This document shows positions 9,170-22,289 of a stretch of 44,254 nucleotides of DNA, in pieces. The DNA is taken from assembly GCA_016946835.1 (NCBI GenBank), contig JACVTC010000331.1, positions 1 through 44,254 of the forward strand, written 5' to 3'. Position 1 is the first letter of the stretch; every line of letters starts with the position of its first letter. A program made the translations under genes and the position numbers. Under the pieces are notes generated by a model. The model ran no database searches and was not told the origin of the DNA. It worked only from the letters and a program-made list of their open reading frames with translations. Source of the DNA: Neocallimastix lanati (nom. inval.) (lineage: Eukaryota > Neocallimastigomycota > Neocallimastigomycetes > Neocallimastigales > Neocallimastigaceae).

Positions 9170-12100
9170 CGAAATTTTGATGATACTGATTCTAGTTATG
9201 ATAATAAATATAAAGAATTATCAGATTCAGTAGAATATTCAAATTACTTATCCGAAATATTTAGAAACACTGATGACTTTTCTGAAAATAGCAAATTTGA
9301 AGAAGATATTGATTCTGCTGTATCTTTGGAAGATATTTTCTAATAAAATGGAAAAGACAGTAAAATTATTTAAAAAAAAAAAAAATTTTATGTTTAAATC
9401 GCCGAATTTGAAAATATATTAATTAAATCTAAAAAAAAGAAGTAAAAGACATACCAATAAATCTAAAAATGGAAATTCGATTAAAATCGCCTTCTAAAAT
9501 CTTGGATTCATTATCAAAAAAAAGGAAAAAAATTGCTAAATTTAAATATCAAATAATTTTATATTTTATTTAATATTTATGTTTAGAATCAAAATTAAAA
9601 GAAAAATGAGAGAAGAAGGTTAGGGTTAATTTATATGTAGGTATAGGTATATGTATATATAATAAAAAAAAACTAAAAAAATTTAATAAAATAACTAAAA
9701 TATAAAAAATAAATGCAAAAAATTATTAAATAATAAATTTATATATTATTGTTTAATAATGTATAAATTTAATGAAAAAATAAAAATTAGATAAAATCTA
9801 AAAAAAAAAATTTAAAAATTTAAATAATAATTATTTTATGACGACAATACCAAATAACTCATTAATAACCAATAGTAACAATAGTAACTATAACAACATG
9901 ACACCTACAAAAAAAATTTCCTAATCAAGAAGATCAATCACATGTATATAATACAGAAATTGTGGCGGCAGCTACAAGGAAATCAAAACCAAAATTAAAT
10001 AAAGTTTAACCATATGATAAAAATTAATACAAAAAATAATTTAAAAGATCAACCTACCCCTATAATTACATCAGCAATGAGTCGTAATACTAATTTATCT
10101 ATTAGTAATAATAATATTAATAATAATAATATTATTAATAATAATAATAATAATGTTAATAATAATAATAATATTAATAATAATATTATTAATAATAATA
10201 ATAATAATAAAATTAATAATAATAATAATATTAATAATAATGATAGTAATAATAATAATAGTAATAATAATATTAATAATATTAATAATAGTAATAATAA
10301 AAATAATTATAATAATATTAATAGAAATCAAAGTGTCATATCTATACAAGATGATATTGAAATGCTTAGGGAATCTGAATTAGAAGAAGAAGAAGAAGAA
10401 GAAGAAGAAGAAGATAACAATAATATAAACTATAGTTGAAACAAAGGATAAAAATAAGAAAACTGTGAAATTTTTCTCTAAATGAAAGTGAATTAGTTAA
10501 TAACACTAAAGATAATCATAGCACCACAGAAAAATTAGAATATTTAGATCCTTCCTTCATTACTGAAAAGAATATTAATTAATGCTAAAAAGAAAAATAA
10601 ACAAGAACGTATCAGAGAAATTAGGGAACAAATTAATGATAATAAAGTGAAAACCAATTCTCAAGAATTACCTATAAATAACAAGGAACGTCACATAAAT
10701 TTGATGAAAGACTTTTGAAGAATACTGCATTCAAGATTTAGTTAAAGAAGTAGCTTCTACTGAAGTAAATTACCAAGTTAACATATCTTTTGGATCTATT
10801 CCCTAAATTTCGATCTGAATTTATGAAGGCCTTAAAACTTACCCCCTAAAAAAAAAATACAGTTACTAATATCATGACAATAAATAAGCAAGAATAAAAA
10901 ATTATTAAAGTGAATGGATTTGTCGAGAATAAATCATGTGAAATATTTTTTTGGATTCTTGTGCTAGCCTTAATGCTATAACAAGATCCACATTAAATAA
11001 AATAAAAAAATTAACAAACCTACTATTGGGACCATCTCGGAAACAATTTTTTTTACAAGCATATTCTAATTCCACTATTGCTAGTGAAGTAGTTGAATTA
11101 AAAATTTCCATTAGGTGTAGAAATGTTCGTTGAATATTTCAAGGGTTATTGAAAAAGATGATAATTTTTGATGTTCTTAATAGGTTGTCGATTCTCTTTA
11201 AGAAAAACAGATTTGATATCAATCTAGTTAAAAGATAAAATTATTTTTATATTGATGAAAAAATAATAATTCTACTGAATTAGCTGATCTATACTATGAT
11301 ATTGACTCACCTATTCCGAATCCAGAAGATCATGCTCAAGAAGAGCCTATTGAACAGAACCCTATATTGATAACAGTAACTGTTGTAAATGACGAAAATA
11401 ACGATGCAAATGATTCTGATACAATTAAACAAAATATAATTGATGAAATTATACAAACTATACCTGAAAATTTCAAAAAAAAAAAAAAATAGTGAATGAA
11501 TTATTTTATAAAAATTTTGATATTTATAGCAATAAAAACAGATGATCCTGGTAAATCGAAATTTCTCCCTCATAGGATCGAACTAGTGTCAGGTGCCCAA
11601 CCAATAAAACAAAAAAAATCATATAGAATACCTAAATCTTTCACATAGATGTATTAAAACAAGAATTAATAATATTAATTAAAAAAAAAAAAAAAACCTT
11701 ATTGAACCTTCTTTCTCGTCATGGTCTTCACCGGTGGTACTTGTTCCAAAAAAAAAAAAAAAAAAAAAAAAAATGGTAAACAAATGGCGATTGTGTGTGG
11801 AATATTGCAAATTGAATAATGTTACTATTAAAGGATGCTTATGCCCTACCATTAATCGATGATATCTTTAATTACATTGGCAATAATTCCCCAAATATTA
11901 ATCTACTGTTGATTTTGTTTTCTGGGTATCATCAAATACCCATGGCTGAAGAAGATCAAGATAAAAACAGCCTTTAACCACTATGTTTGGAAATTATAAC
12001 TTCAGAGTCATGCCATTTGGATTATGAAATGCTCCGGCTTCATTTAAACGTGAAATGAACAGAATTTTTTTTTTTTTGGACTTAATTGGTGTTTGCGTTT

Positions 12101-12940
12101 TTATTTATATTGATGATATTATTGTATTTTCAAAAAAAAAACATTAGAAGATCATATTAGTAATTTGGGTAAAGTTCTTAAAAATTTTTTAAATGATAAT
12201 GAATTTAAAAATAAATATTGAGAAATGTACCTTTTTTTTAAAAATAAAGTCACGTCACTCTCCTCGGTCACCTTCTTTCTACCGAAGGTTATTTCTCCCA
12301 TTCCTGAGAAGGTCAAAAGTTATTATAAACTGGCTGGCTGGATTCCTCCTAAAGACAAAAACTCAATTGCGAATCCTTCCCTTGGCGCTATTGGTTATTA
12401 CGGAAAGTTTATTTTCAACTTTGCTCAAGTTGCATATCCATTGTTCCAATGACTTAAAAGAAAGATGTTCCTTTTTATTTGGTCCTGAGGACTGCAACAG
12501 TCGCTTTTCGAAGAACTGAAAAAATAAATTAGTTAAGTGCCCCTATCTTAACACCTTCCTGACTATAAGAAACCATTTTATTATTCGCACGGACTCATCA
12601 AGGATAGGGCTTAGGTGGTGTTTTTACTTTAAAATTTAAAGATAATATAGAGGTTCCAATCTATTTTTGAAAGTAGATCCCTTTTCCCTTTTCGGAAAAT
12701 AACACAGTGTTACTGACTTGGAAGGAAAGCCTGTGTTTCCACTGTATAAGGAAGTTCAAAGTGTTTTTCTCACCGGTAGCCCTTTTGTAACGACCCTATA
12801 ATACTGATCATAAGTCCCTAGTCAGTATTTTTTTTTTGCTAACAAAGAACCTCTTACTAGCCGCCATCTTAAATGGGTAAACTGACTTCTGTTACCCATT
12901 TATCTTCATTGTAATAAATTTATTGCTGAATTCCACAAGA
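9170..12940 (+). pseudogene. Decayed Ty3-type retrotransposon (gag-linker, protease, RT, RNase H)
   Basis: Short frames in all three phases line up in Ty3 order. At about 9173-9343 an acidic gag-like piece ends in SAVSLEDIF. At about 9839-10439 lies a linker with an asparagine run and a glutamate run. At about 10900-11200 the protease remnant has LDSCASLNAIT, where retropepsins have D-S/T-G-A. At about 11530-12480 are RT fragments similar to the element at 35.4 kb, with LPHRIELVSGAQPIKQ, YALPLIDDI, SGYHQIPMAEEDQDK, YIDDIIVFS and PPKDKNSIANPSLGAIGYYG. At about 12540-12935 are RNase H pieces (SVTDLEGKPVF, ANKEPLTSRHLKWV). Many stops, A-run indels and no integrase or LTR seen. Inactive. Confidence 0.85.
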
Positions 12941-14547
12941 AGTATCCAAGTAAAACCAAAACCTAAGACGTCTGGAATCCGTTTTTAAGAGAGAGAGTTA
13001 TTAACAGAATCAATAATTACAATTATTTTATTATTTGTTAAAAAATTTTTTCATGGTAAGATTATTGTTTAAAAATTTAAATAGGTAAAAAGATTATAGT
13101 TAAAATCTTATTGGGTGGTAGGTTAGATTCTAGCTAAATCTTTCCTAGTTTGGGTTAAATTGGTCAGGTCAAGATGTTTCTTTATTAATTATAACAATTT
13201 AATTAAATTTAAATAATAAATAACACACACAGAGTTTTATAATTAAGAATTCAATCTTTAAGATTTATATTTTAGTAGAACTTTATTTAAAATATATTTT
13301 AATAATAAATTTTACTAAGATTAATATAAAAATTATTTATTGTTATAATTAATTCATTAACTTTATGTTAATTGGTTAATAAGGTTAAATGTTAATTAGT
13401 TAATAATCTTACAAGGAAATTTCAAAATATGGAATTTCAAATCCTTTTTATACTAAACTAAAATAATAATTAACAATATAATTAAATAATACATTTTAAT
13501 CTTAATATATTCATTACATGTATATAAACTATATAAAATATAATAATAAAATAATATGGATAAGAATCTTTTAATACAATAACTCTATAAATAAAATATT
13601 ATTAGACTATTACTAATAACTAATTCTGTATTTTTAATTAATAATATTTGTTCATAAAAAAAAATTAATAATATAATTTCCATGTTAAGAGATTTTATCT
13701 AATATAAATTTCTAATTAATAATCTAGGGTCTTAATTAAATAATTAAATTGTTTTTTAGATATTTAAAATATCTTTAAAGTCCAATATCTCATCATCTAG
13801 TTGTCCAATAAGGTTTGATTTTAATATATGTTGTAGTTCTCGTCCGTAGCTTTCTAATGAATATAATTTTAACTGGAATAATCAATATCATATTTCCATT
13901 ATTTGTTGAGTTGTCGTTGTTTTTTCTTCAAGTTATTTTTATTAAATCCTTAAGGGTTAAATTAAATTAAATTAAATGATCTTTAATAAATAATTCCAAT
14001 CCCTTTGTTTTCTGATTATTTTAATGTTTCTAATATTTATTTTTTATAATTAAAATGGAATTAAAATAATTTTTTGTCAATAACTAAATTAAATTTCAAT
14101 TGATCTAATAGTGAATTTTAATCTCAAATCCACTAATATTCGTGACATTATTGTTAAGATTTTGATATATTTTATGTTTTAAATTTTAAATAAAATAATA
14201 TGTTTTATTAAAATTTTACAAAGTCAATATGTCTATATAGTAATATGCTATATAGATATATAATAATAATAATAAATATTTAAATGGTTTAGTTTAATAA
14301 AAATTTATTTATAATAAACTTTAATAATTAAAATTATTTAATTATTTTTATTTATATAATAATTTCTCTTTATTTAATAATTAAATATCTATAAACTATT
14401 ATTATTAAGGTAATTTTACAATAACCTTACAAAGAGCATAAAAGATAGGTTTTTACATCTTTCTTTTATACTTTGTTAAGTTACATAATAATAATAATAT
14501 TTAATTATAAGATATTAATAATATACTAATTGTAACGAAACTCATAA
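12941..14547. other. 1.6 kb AT-rich stretch without a recognised gene
   Basis: No significant open frame, tRNA or LTR terminus found. It may include the lost 3' part of the preceding element. Short repeats such as TTAATTAGTTAATAA occur near 13370-13410. Confidence 0.5.
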
Positions 14548-15056
14548 TGATACGGTACTACCACCATAAATACCATAATTTAGTGAAATTTAGGTTAGTG
14601 AAATCTTATTGGTTAATAATAATTTAATAATATTATATATAGTTAGTAAATAATAATAGTTTAAAGAATGGTTCTTTTTTTTTTTTTTTAATATTAATTT
14701 AGTTTTATTAATAATTTAACCTATACACATGTTTATTAGTATAGTTTAGTGTAGTTTTATATTTAGTTTACATTAATAACATAAGAGATTTTAGTAATTA
14801 ATTATATTTTATTGAATGATTTAATTATATTTTAACTAGTTAACAAATATTTATATTGATGATGTATTTTTTATGGATGAATGATAATAAATAAATAAAA
14901 TAAATAAACTAAATATTAAAGAGTGAATATTATTATTGTGTGTATATTATTCTATATAATATTAAAATATATTATTTTGTCAATAATTCACTTCTGACAA
15001 CGTCCAAACAAATAAAATTATTTAGATACACCTTTAAATATAAAAGATACGTATCA
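14548..15056 (+). mobile_element. 5' LTR of a Ty3-type element (subfamily B)
   Basis: A 509-base unit starts TGATACG and ends CGTATCA, a perfect 7-base inverted repeat with the TG...CA ends of LTRs. Its first part resembles the LTRs at 35190 and 40020 (GAAATTTAGGTTAG...TTATTGGTTA...TATATATAGTTA). Four bases after its end comes a primer-binding-site-like TGGTGGAGAATCCGGGCG, and a gag remnant follows, so this is the 5' LTR. Confidence 0.8.
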
Positions 15057-15060
15057 AAAT

Positions 15061-15078
15061 TGGTGGAGAATCCGGGCG
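15061..15078 (+). other. Primer-binding site
   Basis: TGGTGGAGAATCCGGGCG begins four bases after the LTR end. The leading TGG would pair with a tRNA CCA end. It does not match the tRNA-Thr gene in this window; the primer tRNA is undetermined. Confidence 0.6.
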
Positions 15079-15167
15079 CTGTCAGAAGCAAAATTAATAT
15101 GAAAATAATTAATAATAAAAATACTAATGTGTAAATAAACAATAAAATATTTATAATAATAAAAAAA

Positions 15168-16200
15168 ATGAATATACAACAAGTGATAAATAAACTACCC
15201 ATATTAGAACAATATGGAGTAGATATAAATGGATAGCTTAAATGATTTCAATAGAATAATGGAATTATATGATAAAAATAAGTCTGAAAGAAAATTTACT
15301 TTCTTAAAAGGAGGTGTGGAATTTGAATTAAGAGAGGAACTTATTATTAAAAGAGAAAAATAATGTTATTCCTTAGCAAGAAGAAATAAAATATGTAATT
15401 GAAAATTATCTAAAAAATAACGGCAAGCGATTAAATATTGGAATTTTATAAATATGAGAATAAATAATAAAGAGACTTTAGTTAGTTTTAACAATAAATA
15501 TAATCGCCTATTTGATGACATGGGAGAAGACCACAAAACTTTAATTACTGTTCGTAACTACATAAATTAAATGAAATCTAGAAGTTACCTTTACCTTAGA
15601 ATAAAAGATAAGAACTGTAAAACTATTAAAGAAGCTATGGAAACTATAGAGCAAGCAGAAAGAATTGAGAAACAATTAAAAATGATCAATAATATTGAAT
15701 ATAATTGGTAACTATTATAGTAATAATGAAATTTTTCATAATTATAATTTAGGGATTGAAATAAAATAAAAAAGTTTTTTGTTTTAGATGTTATGAATTA
15801 GGCCATAAGTCTAGTGAATGTCACTATAGTTTTAGAGAATTAGCAATAATGGAAGAAAATGGAATAATAGAAAAAAACAAAGGAAATAAAAACAGGAATT
15901 TTAAAAACAATAAAAGGAATTTTAAAAACAAAAAAAAAATCAATTGTATTAATAATAAAGAAAATAATAATAATAATTATAGTAGTAATGTTGTAAATAA
16001 ATTGGGTAAAGATAATTATAATATCCATGATAATGAAAATAAAAATAATTTGTATAATGAAAGAACTGCTTGGGGCAATTCAAATTTTAAATTTAATAAT
16101 TGTTATAAAAATAATTTATTTGGTAAAAATTATAATTATCCGAATAAACGTATTATTTATAATAAAAGAGAAAATAAACAAAATAATAAAAATATTAATT
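15168..16200 (+). pseudogene. Decayed gag with a CCHC zinc knuckle
   Basis: An ATG at 15168 opens MNIQQVINKLPILEQYGVDI and stops soon after. Fragments continue in other frames, including KETLVSFNNKYNRLFDDMGE and KTIKEAMETIEQAERIEKQL, typical of the gag capsid end. At about 15780-15825 CFRCYELGHKSSEC matches the CX2CX4HX4C nucleocapsid knuckle exactly. An asparagine/lysine-rich tail follows to about 16200. No protease or RT is found after it, so the element is truncated as well as frameshifted. It follows the LTR and primer-binding site in the expected order. Confidence 0.75.
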
Positions 16201-16345
16201 ATTATTTTATTTTATTTTATTTTATTTTAATCAATCTGTACTTTATATTCATATTCATATTTATTTTATTTTATTTTATTCAATCTGTACTTTATATTCA
16301 TATTTATTTTATTTTATTTTATTCCATCTGTATTTATATGGTTGC
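16200..16345. repeat. Short tandem repeat, about three units
   Basis: A unit of (TTTTA)n plus CAATCTGTACTTTATATTCATA-like sequence occurs about three times, the last copy diverged (CCATCTGTATTTATATGG). It ends the coding remnant on its left; a (TTTA)n run follows. Confidence 0.7.
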
Positions 16346-16492
16346 ATTCTTTATTTATTTATTTATTTATTTATTTTTTTTACAAATAATTGAAAAACTA
16401 ATTTTTCAAAATTAATAATTAAGAATAATATTGGATAATTAATATAATTATTTTAATTATATAATTAAATAATATTTAAAAAAAATATAGAA

Positions 16493-17834
16493 ATGGAAGA
16501 AAATCTAAATATTAATATAAATGAGTCTAACAAAAGAAAAAAGCAATATTTTATATGCTTCTTGTTCTTTATTTCTTAATATTGCAAAAGAAGTAGTGTA
16601 AAAACTATCTAATCCTTTAGTATAAATTCTTGTAATAAATATTTGATAACTTAGGGGCAATAAAATATATAAAATATATACCATCAAGAAATATATCATC
16701 ATTATATTTCCTATATAATTTTATTTGAAAAGGGGATTAAAAAAAAATTATTAAATTAGAATTTTTTGAATTTCATAAAATTTTCACCTCGATTTGTTTT
16801 ATAATATTCAAATTCTTTAGGAATTTTAGCAAATGTTGTTCCATTGGATGGTAGTTTTTTTTATTTAAATTTCTTGATATTTGGGATTTAATTGAATTAT
16901 ATTCTGGATATATAATAAACCCCATTTATTTAGAAATTTTATTATATAGGGGTTTTTATTTTTATACCAAAAGGAATTGAATGTTTTTTAAATTCTATCT
17001 TTAATTTAATTTTTCATTATAGATTGAGATACAACGTATTCCATTTCAGGATGATTATGTAAACTATCATATTTTTAAGATTTCTTTCTTATCATTTAAA
17101 ATAATAAAAGATTTATATTTATTTATTTTTTATATTCGGTACATTTATAAACTTTGGAATTATCTTTTCTTATCTATGAAAAATTAAATTTATATTTTTT
17201 ATTAATAATAGTTTATAATTGAACCAAAAAAATTTTGAATTGTGATTTTGAAAGGGACATATCTAAAGCAGCAAAAACAATATTTCCTAATACAAATATT
17301 AAATATTGCATTTTGCATTATAAAAAATCACTAGAAATTAAAAAAAAAAAAATTAAATAGGCTATAATAAAGTAAAAAAATGATAGTAATATATTTATAT
17401 TTATTATAAATCTATTTTAAAATTACCATTGATAAATCCTGTATACATTATACCTATTTGATATTTATGTTATAATTAAAATTAAATCCATTAAAAATAA
17501 TTATTGTCAATTTTTAAAGTTTTTAGAATATTTTTTATAAAACATATTTAGTTGGTTATGATTTGAAAATTTGTAATTATTATAATAATATAGAACCTAT
17601 AACAAACAATGCCTCAGAATCACTCAATAATTATTTAAATAATTTAGTTCCAACAAAGCCATTTTATTATGAATTAATAGATAAATTAAATAAACTTGAA
17701 CATTTATCATATTATGATTATCAAAGAAAAATAAGAGGAATTTGGAAAATAAAAAAAAAAAAAAAGAGCAATAAATAAAGCTAATGAAATCACTGTCTTA
17801 ATTGAACGCTACAAAAAATATTGAAACCGAGTTA
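16493..17834 (+). pseudogene. Decayed MULE-type transposase
   Basis: Frames scattered across this stretch match the MULE transposase pattern. At about 17243-17350 CDFERDISKAAKTIFPNTNI followed by KYCILHYKK fits the DFE...FP...C.FH+ block around a catalytic acidic residue. At about 17590-17740 EPITNNASESLNNYLNNLVP and then YELIDKL fit the conserved RTNN-ES-N-LN segment that follows. After an A-run frameshift RAINKANEITVLIERYKKY continues to about 17834. VVPLDGSFF near 16840 may be the first catalytic D block. An ATG at 16493 (EENLNININESNKRKKQ) could be the original start. Many stops; inactive. No terminal inverted repeats identified. Confidence 0.65.
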
Positions 17835-19109
17835 ATTAATGCTAAATGTTGATAGAAATAATACTACTGATTTGTGGTTTGATTGTTAAACTGATTTAAA
17901 TAATATAATATAAATATTGCTTTATAATAAATAACTAAGAAATGAGGAATGACCAAACGAAATCATCAGAATTCTGTCATTAAAAAATTTAATTTATAAA
18001 GCTTATTAAATTTATACAATTTAAATAAATATTCAAATACAATGTATAATTAATAGTTTTATCATTATAATTATTATTTTTTTTTAATAATTTTTAAATA
18101 AAAGAGTCATTATTAATAAAATTTATATTTTTAATAACATTTATATTTTTATATAATTCTTTTATTAATAGCATTTAAATTAAAGAATTAAAATCATAAA
18201 ATCTAACCATTATATGATTTATTTAATTATTCACTTAATAATTAATTTAAAAATTGAAATAACAAAATAATACAATAAAATAATATTATGTGTAGTTAAC
18301 CTATTTGTATATATTTAATAATCATTATTAAATATTAAATTTTTATATTATAATATCTATTAAATTATATATTATTTTATAATCTATTGAATTATATATT
18401 ATTTTATAACATATATTAAATTATATAATATATTATTATGTATTATTTTATTTATTTTATATTCTTACATATAATATATATATATTTTTTAAATATAGAT
18501 ATTATATTCTTATAGATATAATTTATATTATATGTTTAAAATGTTAATTTTATATCTATTAAATTTATATTTATTAAAAATGTTAAATTTCCTTAATAGC
18601 AACCAATTTCTAATAAAAATTAATTAGAAGTAGGTTTTTTTTTAATTATTTTAGGAAAAGTAATCATAAATTAAATAAAGATAATCACTCTAATTATTAT
18701 AATTAAACGATAGCACATAAAAGTCACGCATATCATTTATAATATCACGTGAATTAATTATTAATGTGATATTCTTTATGCTGTAGTCTGATTTAATGAA
18801 GTGTATTTTTAAGTTATTAATGATTTTTATTAAATATTTTATTATTATTTTATCATTGACAATAACTAATTTCAACTAAAAGAAAAACAAAAAAAAACAA
18901 AAACAAAGAATAAGAAATAATATGAATTATATTGAAAAGTATATAATTATATCTTCTTATAAATAAATATAATAAATAAGAATATAATAATATTTTAATA
19001 TGAATGATCTATCAATAATATAAACTATTATATTAATTATATAAACTTAATAATTATAAACTTTAATAATAATTTAAAATAAAAAGTATAATTTAATATT
19101 TATGAAATA
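17835..19109. other. AT-rich stretch without a supported gene
   Basis: A 61-codon minus-strand frame (18690-18875) exists but matches nothing I know. AATATCAC and GTGATATT form a short inverted repeat at about 18741-18773, with a CACGTG inside the left arm. Otherwise only AT repeats. Confidence 0.4.
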
Positions 19110-19121
19110 TACATCAGAAAT

Positions 19122-19430
19122 ATAAATAATAATATAAAATATAAATAATAATATAAAATATAAATAATAATATAAAATATAAATAATAATATAAAATATA
19201 AATAACAAATATAAATAATAATATAAAATATAAATAATAAATATAAAATATAAATAATAATATAAAATATAAATAATAATATAAAATATAAATAATAATA
19301 TAAAATATAAATAATAATATAAAATATAAATAATAATATAAAATATAAATAATAATATAAAATATAAATAACAATATAAATAATAATATAAAATATAAAT
19401 AATAAATATAAATTATTATAAATAATAAGA
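19122..19430. repeat. 19-bp tandem repeat
   Basis: About 15 units of AATAATAATATAAAATATA, some missing a base, lie just left of the Rpn gene promoter. The minus-strand frame through it (IYILYYYLYF repeats) is an artefact. Confidence 0.95.
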
Positions 19431-19609
19431 TATAAATTTGGAATATCTGAATAGATAAATATTCAAAATATTCCAAAATATGTTTTGCTACACCTATTTG
19501 GTTTATATCATTATTTATCATAAAATAACTAAAAAAAGTTTTAATATTTCACACCTCTGTACTTTATATTTTTTTTTTTTTTTTTTTTTAAATAATGTAT
19601 AATAATTTG

Positions 19610-19617
19610 TATAAAAG
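19610..19617 (+). promoter_or_regulatory. TATA box of the Rpn-family gene
   Basis: TATAAAAG lies 37 bases before the ATG at 19654, in a context with more G/C than the flanking homopolymers. It is followed by an A-run immediately before the ATG, as at the other genes here. Confidence 0.5.
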
Positions 19618-19653
19618 TGATTTCCTTTTATCAAAAAATAAAAAAAAAAAAAA

Positions 19654-21093
19654 ATGGATATAAGAAATATAAATATACATATTAAACCAATATATGATAT
19701 TACTTTTAAAAATTTATTTGGAGTAGAAGGAAATGAATTAATTTTAATCCATTTTTTAAATCAAATATTGGGACGTAATAAAAATAATGAAATTGTAGAT
19801 TTAGAATATTTAAATGTAGAAAAAGTTGATAATATTGGATTAATAACAAATAAGAAAAAAAGAGGAAGACCTAGTACCAAGGTACCGAAATATTTCACTA
19901 AAACTAGTAAAATGGATATTCATGATAATGATAATAATGAAATGAACAATATTAATATTAAAAGTGTTTTATTTTATAATAATTTTCAAAATTTTTTAGA
20001 TTTAAAATTAGATGATCTACTCAATTGTTTTAATGAAAACGTAAATAATCTATTAGAAAAAATATTAGAAATCGAAGATATTACTTTAAGAGAAGACATT
20101 AAAGAACAAATAAATAATATTTTAAAAAAATATAAAACAAACAATAATGAATATTTTAATATTGAAAATAATGAAACAACAAAAGAAATAAATAGGTTTA
20201 AAAATTATATGGCAGATTTATTTAAACCGGAAGAAAATGATAGTGTGATAAATATGGAAGCAACAACAAAAGATGATGAAAGGATAAACATTGAAATTCA
20301 AATTAATGAAGATCGTGAAATGTATAAAAGAACACTTTTTTATGCTTCTAAAATAATTCATCCATCATTACTTTTTGGTAATAAATATAAAAAAATTCCT
20401 AAAGTCGTCATGATAAATATATTGAATTTTAATTTATTAAATAATACGAAAGAGGAAATGACTATTCCTCATTGGGAATTTACTTTAAAAGATAAAAATA
20501 CAAATGAAGAAAAAGGTTTTAAAGATTTATTAAATATTCATTTCATTGAGTTACCTAAATACAAAGAATATGCAGTAAAACATAGGAATAAAATGATTGA
20601 CAATTATTCATGGATCCTTTTTTTAAATGATCCTAACGATGAATATTTTAAACGAGACGATATACCCGAAGTATTTATTAATGCAAGAGAACAATTATTT
20701 CTTTTACAAGCTGATCCTGATTTTATAGAATTATACGAACAAAGAGAAAAAGAAATAATGGATGAAAAATCAAAAATGGAAGGGAAATATGATGAAGGTT
20801 TAATAAAAGGTAGAAAGGAAGGAGAAAAAATAGGAGAATTAAAATATTTAATGAAAAGTTTAAAAAAAGGTGAAAAATTAAAAGAAATAAAGGATGATTA
20901 TAAGGAAATATTTACAGAAGAAGAATTAGAAATAATAAATAGTTTTGTTGAAGATAAATCTTATAAAATCAAAGATTTAGCTTTACAATTAGATTTGGAC
21001 GAAGATATCATCTTAGAAGTTTGTGAAAAAGTTAATTTAGATGTACAAGAGAGAAAAGAAAAAAAACGGAAAATCAAAATAAAATATTTTTGA
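19654..21093 (+). CDS. Rpn-family PD-(D/E)XK nuclease (PDDEXK_2 type) with AT-hook-like insertion
   Basis: 479 residues, single open frame, ATG directly after an A-run. The N-terminus IYDITFKNLFGVEGNELILI followed by HFLNQIL is the Rpn/PDDEXK_2 signature, with the first catalytic D in YD-TFK. The second core block, VINMEATTKDDERINIEIQI then YKRTLFYASKI (about 200-235), carries the E-x-Q catalytic pair and the conserved KR...Y-S motif. Between the two blocks is an insertion of about 120 residues not usual for the family, beginning with KKKRGRPSTK (about 67-76), which fits an AT-hook (core GRP) that binds the minor groove of AT DNA. The C-terminus (about 370-479) is a charged coiled-coil region with GKYDEGLIKGRKEGEK, normal for the family. 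The family is known for transposase-like recombination-promoting nucleases; activity here is inferred. Neighbours are repeats, so it is probably monocistronic. Confidence 0.9.
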   Translation: MDIRNINIHIKPIYDITFKNLFGVEGNELILIHFLNQILGRNKNNEIVDLEYLNVEKVDNIGLITNKKKRGRPSTKVPKYFTKTSKMDIHDNDNNEMNNINIKSVLFYNNFQNFLDLKLDDLLNCFNENVNNLLEKILEIEDITLREDIKEQINNILKKYKTNNNEYFNIENNETTKEINRFKNYMADLFKPEENDSVINMEATTKDDERINIEIQINEDREMYKRTLFYASKIIHPSLLFGNKYKKIPKVVMINILNFNLLNNTKEEMTIPHWEFTLKDKNTNEEKGFKDLLNIHFIELPKYKEYAVKHRNKMIDNYSWILFLNDPNDEYFKRDDIPEVFINAREQLFLLQADPDFIELYEQREKEIMDEKSKMEGKYDEGLIKGRKEGEKIGELKYLMKSLKKGEKLKEIKDDYKEIFTEEELEIINSFVEDKSYKIKDLALQLDLDEDIILEVCEKVNLDVQERKEKKRKIKIKYF

Positions 21094-21417
21094 GCTACTT
21101 CCCTTGTAGACAATTTTTTTTTTTTCTTCAACTTGTGTGTAATAATTCAATGTTTCTTTAATTGATCCTACTACTAAATTTATATTATTTTATTTAAATT
21201 TATTTTTAAATAATATTCATATTATTATGACATATGTAATTCACAGGTATGTAATATAAAATTTTTAATTATACAATATAAAATAATAATATATATATAA
21301 ATATATATTATTCATATTATAGTTATACATATAATTTATATAAATCATGTTAATATTGTAAGAATAAATATATAAAAAATAAAGATGATTTTAATATATA
21401 CGATTTATACAAAAAAA

Positions 21418-21503
<86 letters not shown>

Positions 21504-21861
21504 GTGGTAGTAGTAATAATTATACAATAGTAATAATAGTAATTAGTAATAGTAATAGAAATAGTATTAGTAGTAATAATAGTAATAGATAAAATTAAAA
21601 AATACATTAATGTATTATTTAACAAAATTTAATTTTTTTTTATTATATATTTAATAAATTTTTTTTATTATTTCATATTTTAGAGATTTTTAATAAATAA
21701 AAAGAAATAAATTATGATAAAAACTGTATAATATATTCATTATAATAAAATAAAAAATATGATAATAATAGCAATCAATTATTATTAGTTTTTATTTTAT
21801 ATATTTTTATATTCATTTTATAATATATACAATAAATAATATAAAATTATAATAAAGAAAA

Positions 21862-21903
<42 letters not shown>

Positions 21904-22289
21904 TAAAACTTATCATATTAAAAAATATGATAAAATTTTTTAATTTGAAAATTTTTAAATATTTTAGATTATAATATTATAATTTATTTCTCAACAACAG
22001 ATGTTTAAATATTTTTATTCCTGTGAGTTAAATATAAGAAATATTATATATAAATTTACAAAAAATTATAAATATTTTATTTTAATTTTTTTATTTTTAA
22101 TTAGTAAACCAAGTTATAATATTTATTTTTATTAAACTTTTTAGTTATTACTATTATTGTTGTTATTATTTGTAATCTTAATACTCATAAATAATTAAAT
22201 ATACATTATTAAAGGTATTAATATTGGTATATTTAATTTATTATATCAGAAGTAGTTTTTTTATTTGTTTGTTTACTTATTTACTTTCT
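21094..22289. other. Intergenic stretch with an (ATT)n microsatellite
   Basis: About 27 perfect ATT units lie near 21419-21502, then degenerate AGTAATAGTAATA repeats. A (TA)n run lies near 21870-21897. No gene seen; the asparagine-coding frame is a shadow. Confidence 0.7.

Noticed and set aside
15849-16415. 188-codon frame as an independent gene
   Set aside because: Its first part is the basic tail of the decayed gag after the zinc knuckle; its second part is a translated TTTTA repeat.
18690-18875. 61-codon minus-strand frame
   Set aside because: Composition is compatible with chance in AT-rich DNA; no motif or neighbour supports it.
19114-19521. 135-codon minus-strand frame with YILYYYLYF repeats
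   Set aside because: Shadow of the 19-bp tandem repeat; no start context or conserved composition.
21350-21625. Asparagine-rich frame of 91 codons
   Set aside because: Translation of the (ATT)n microsatellite.
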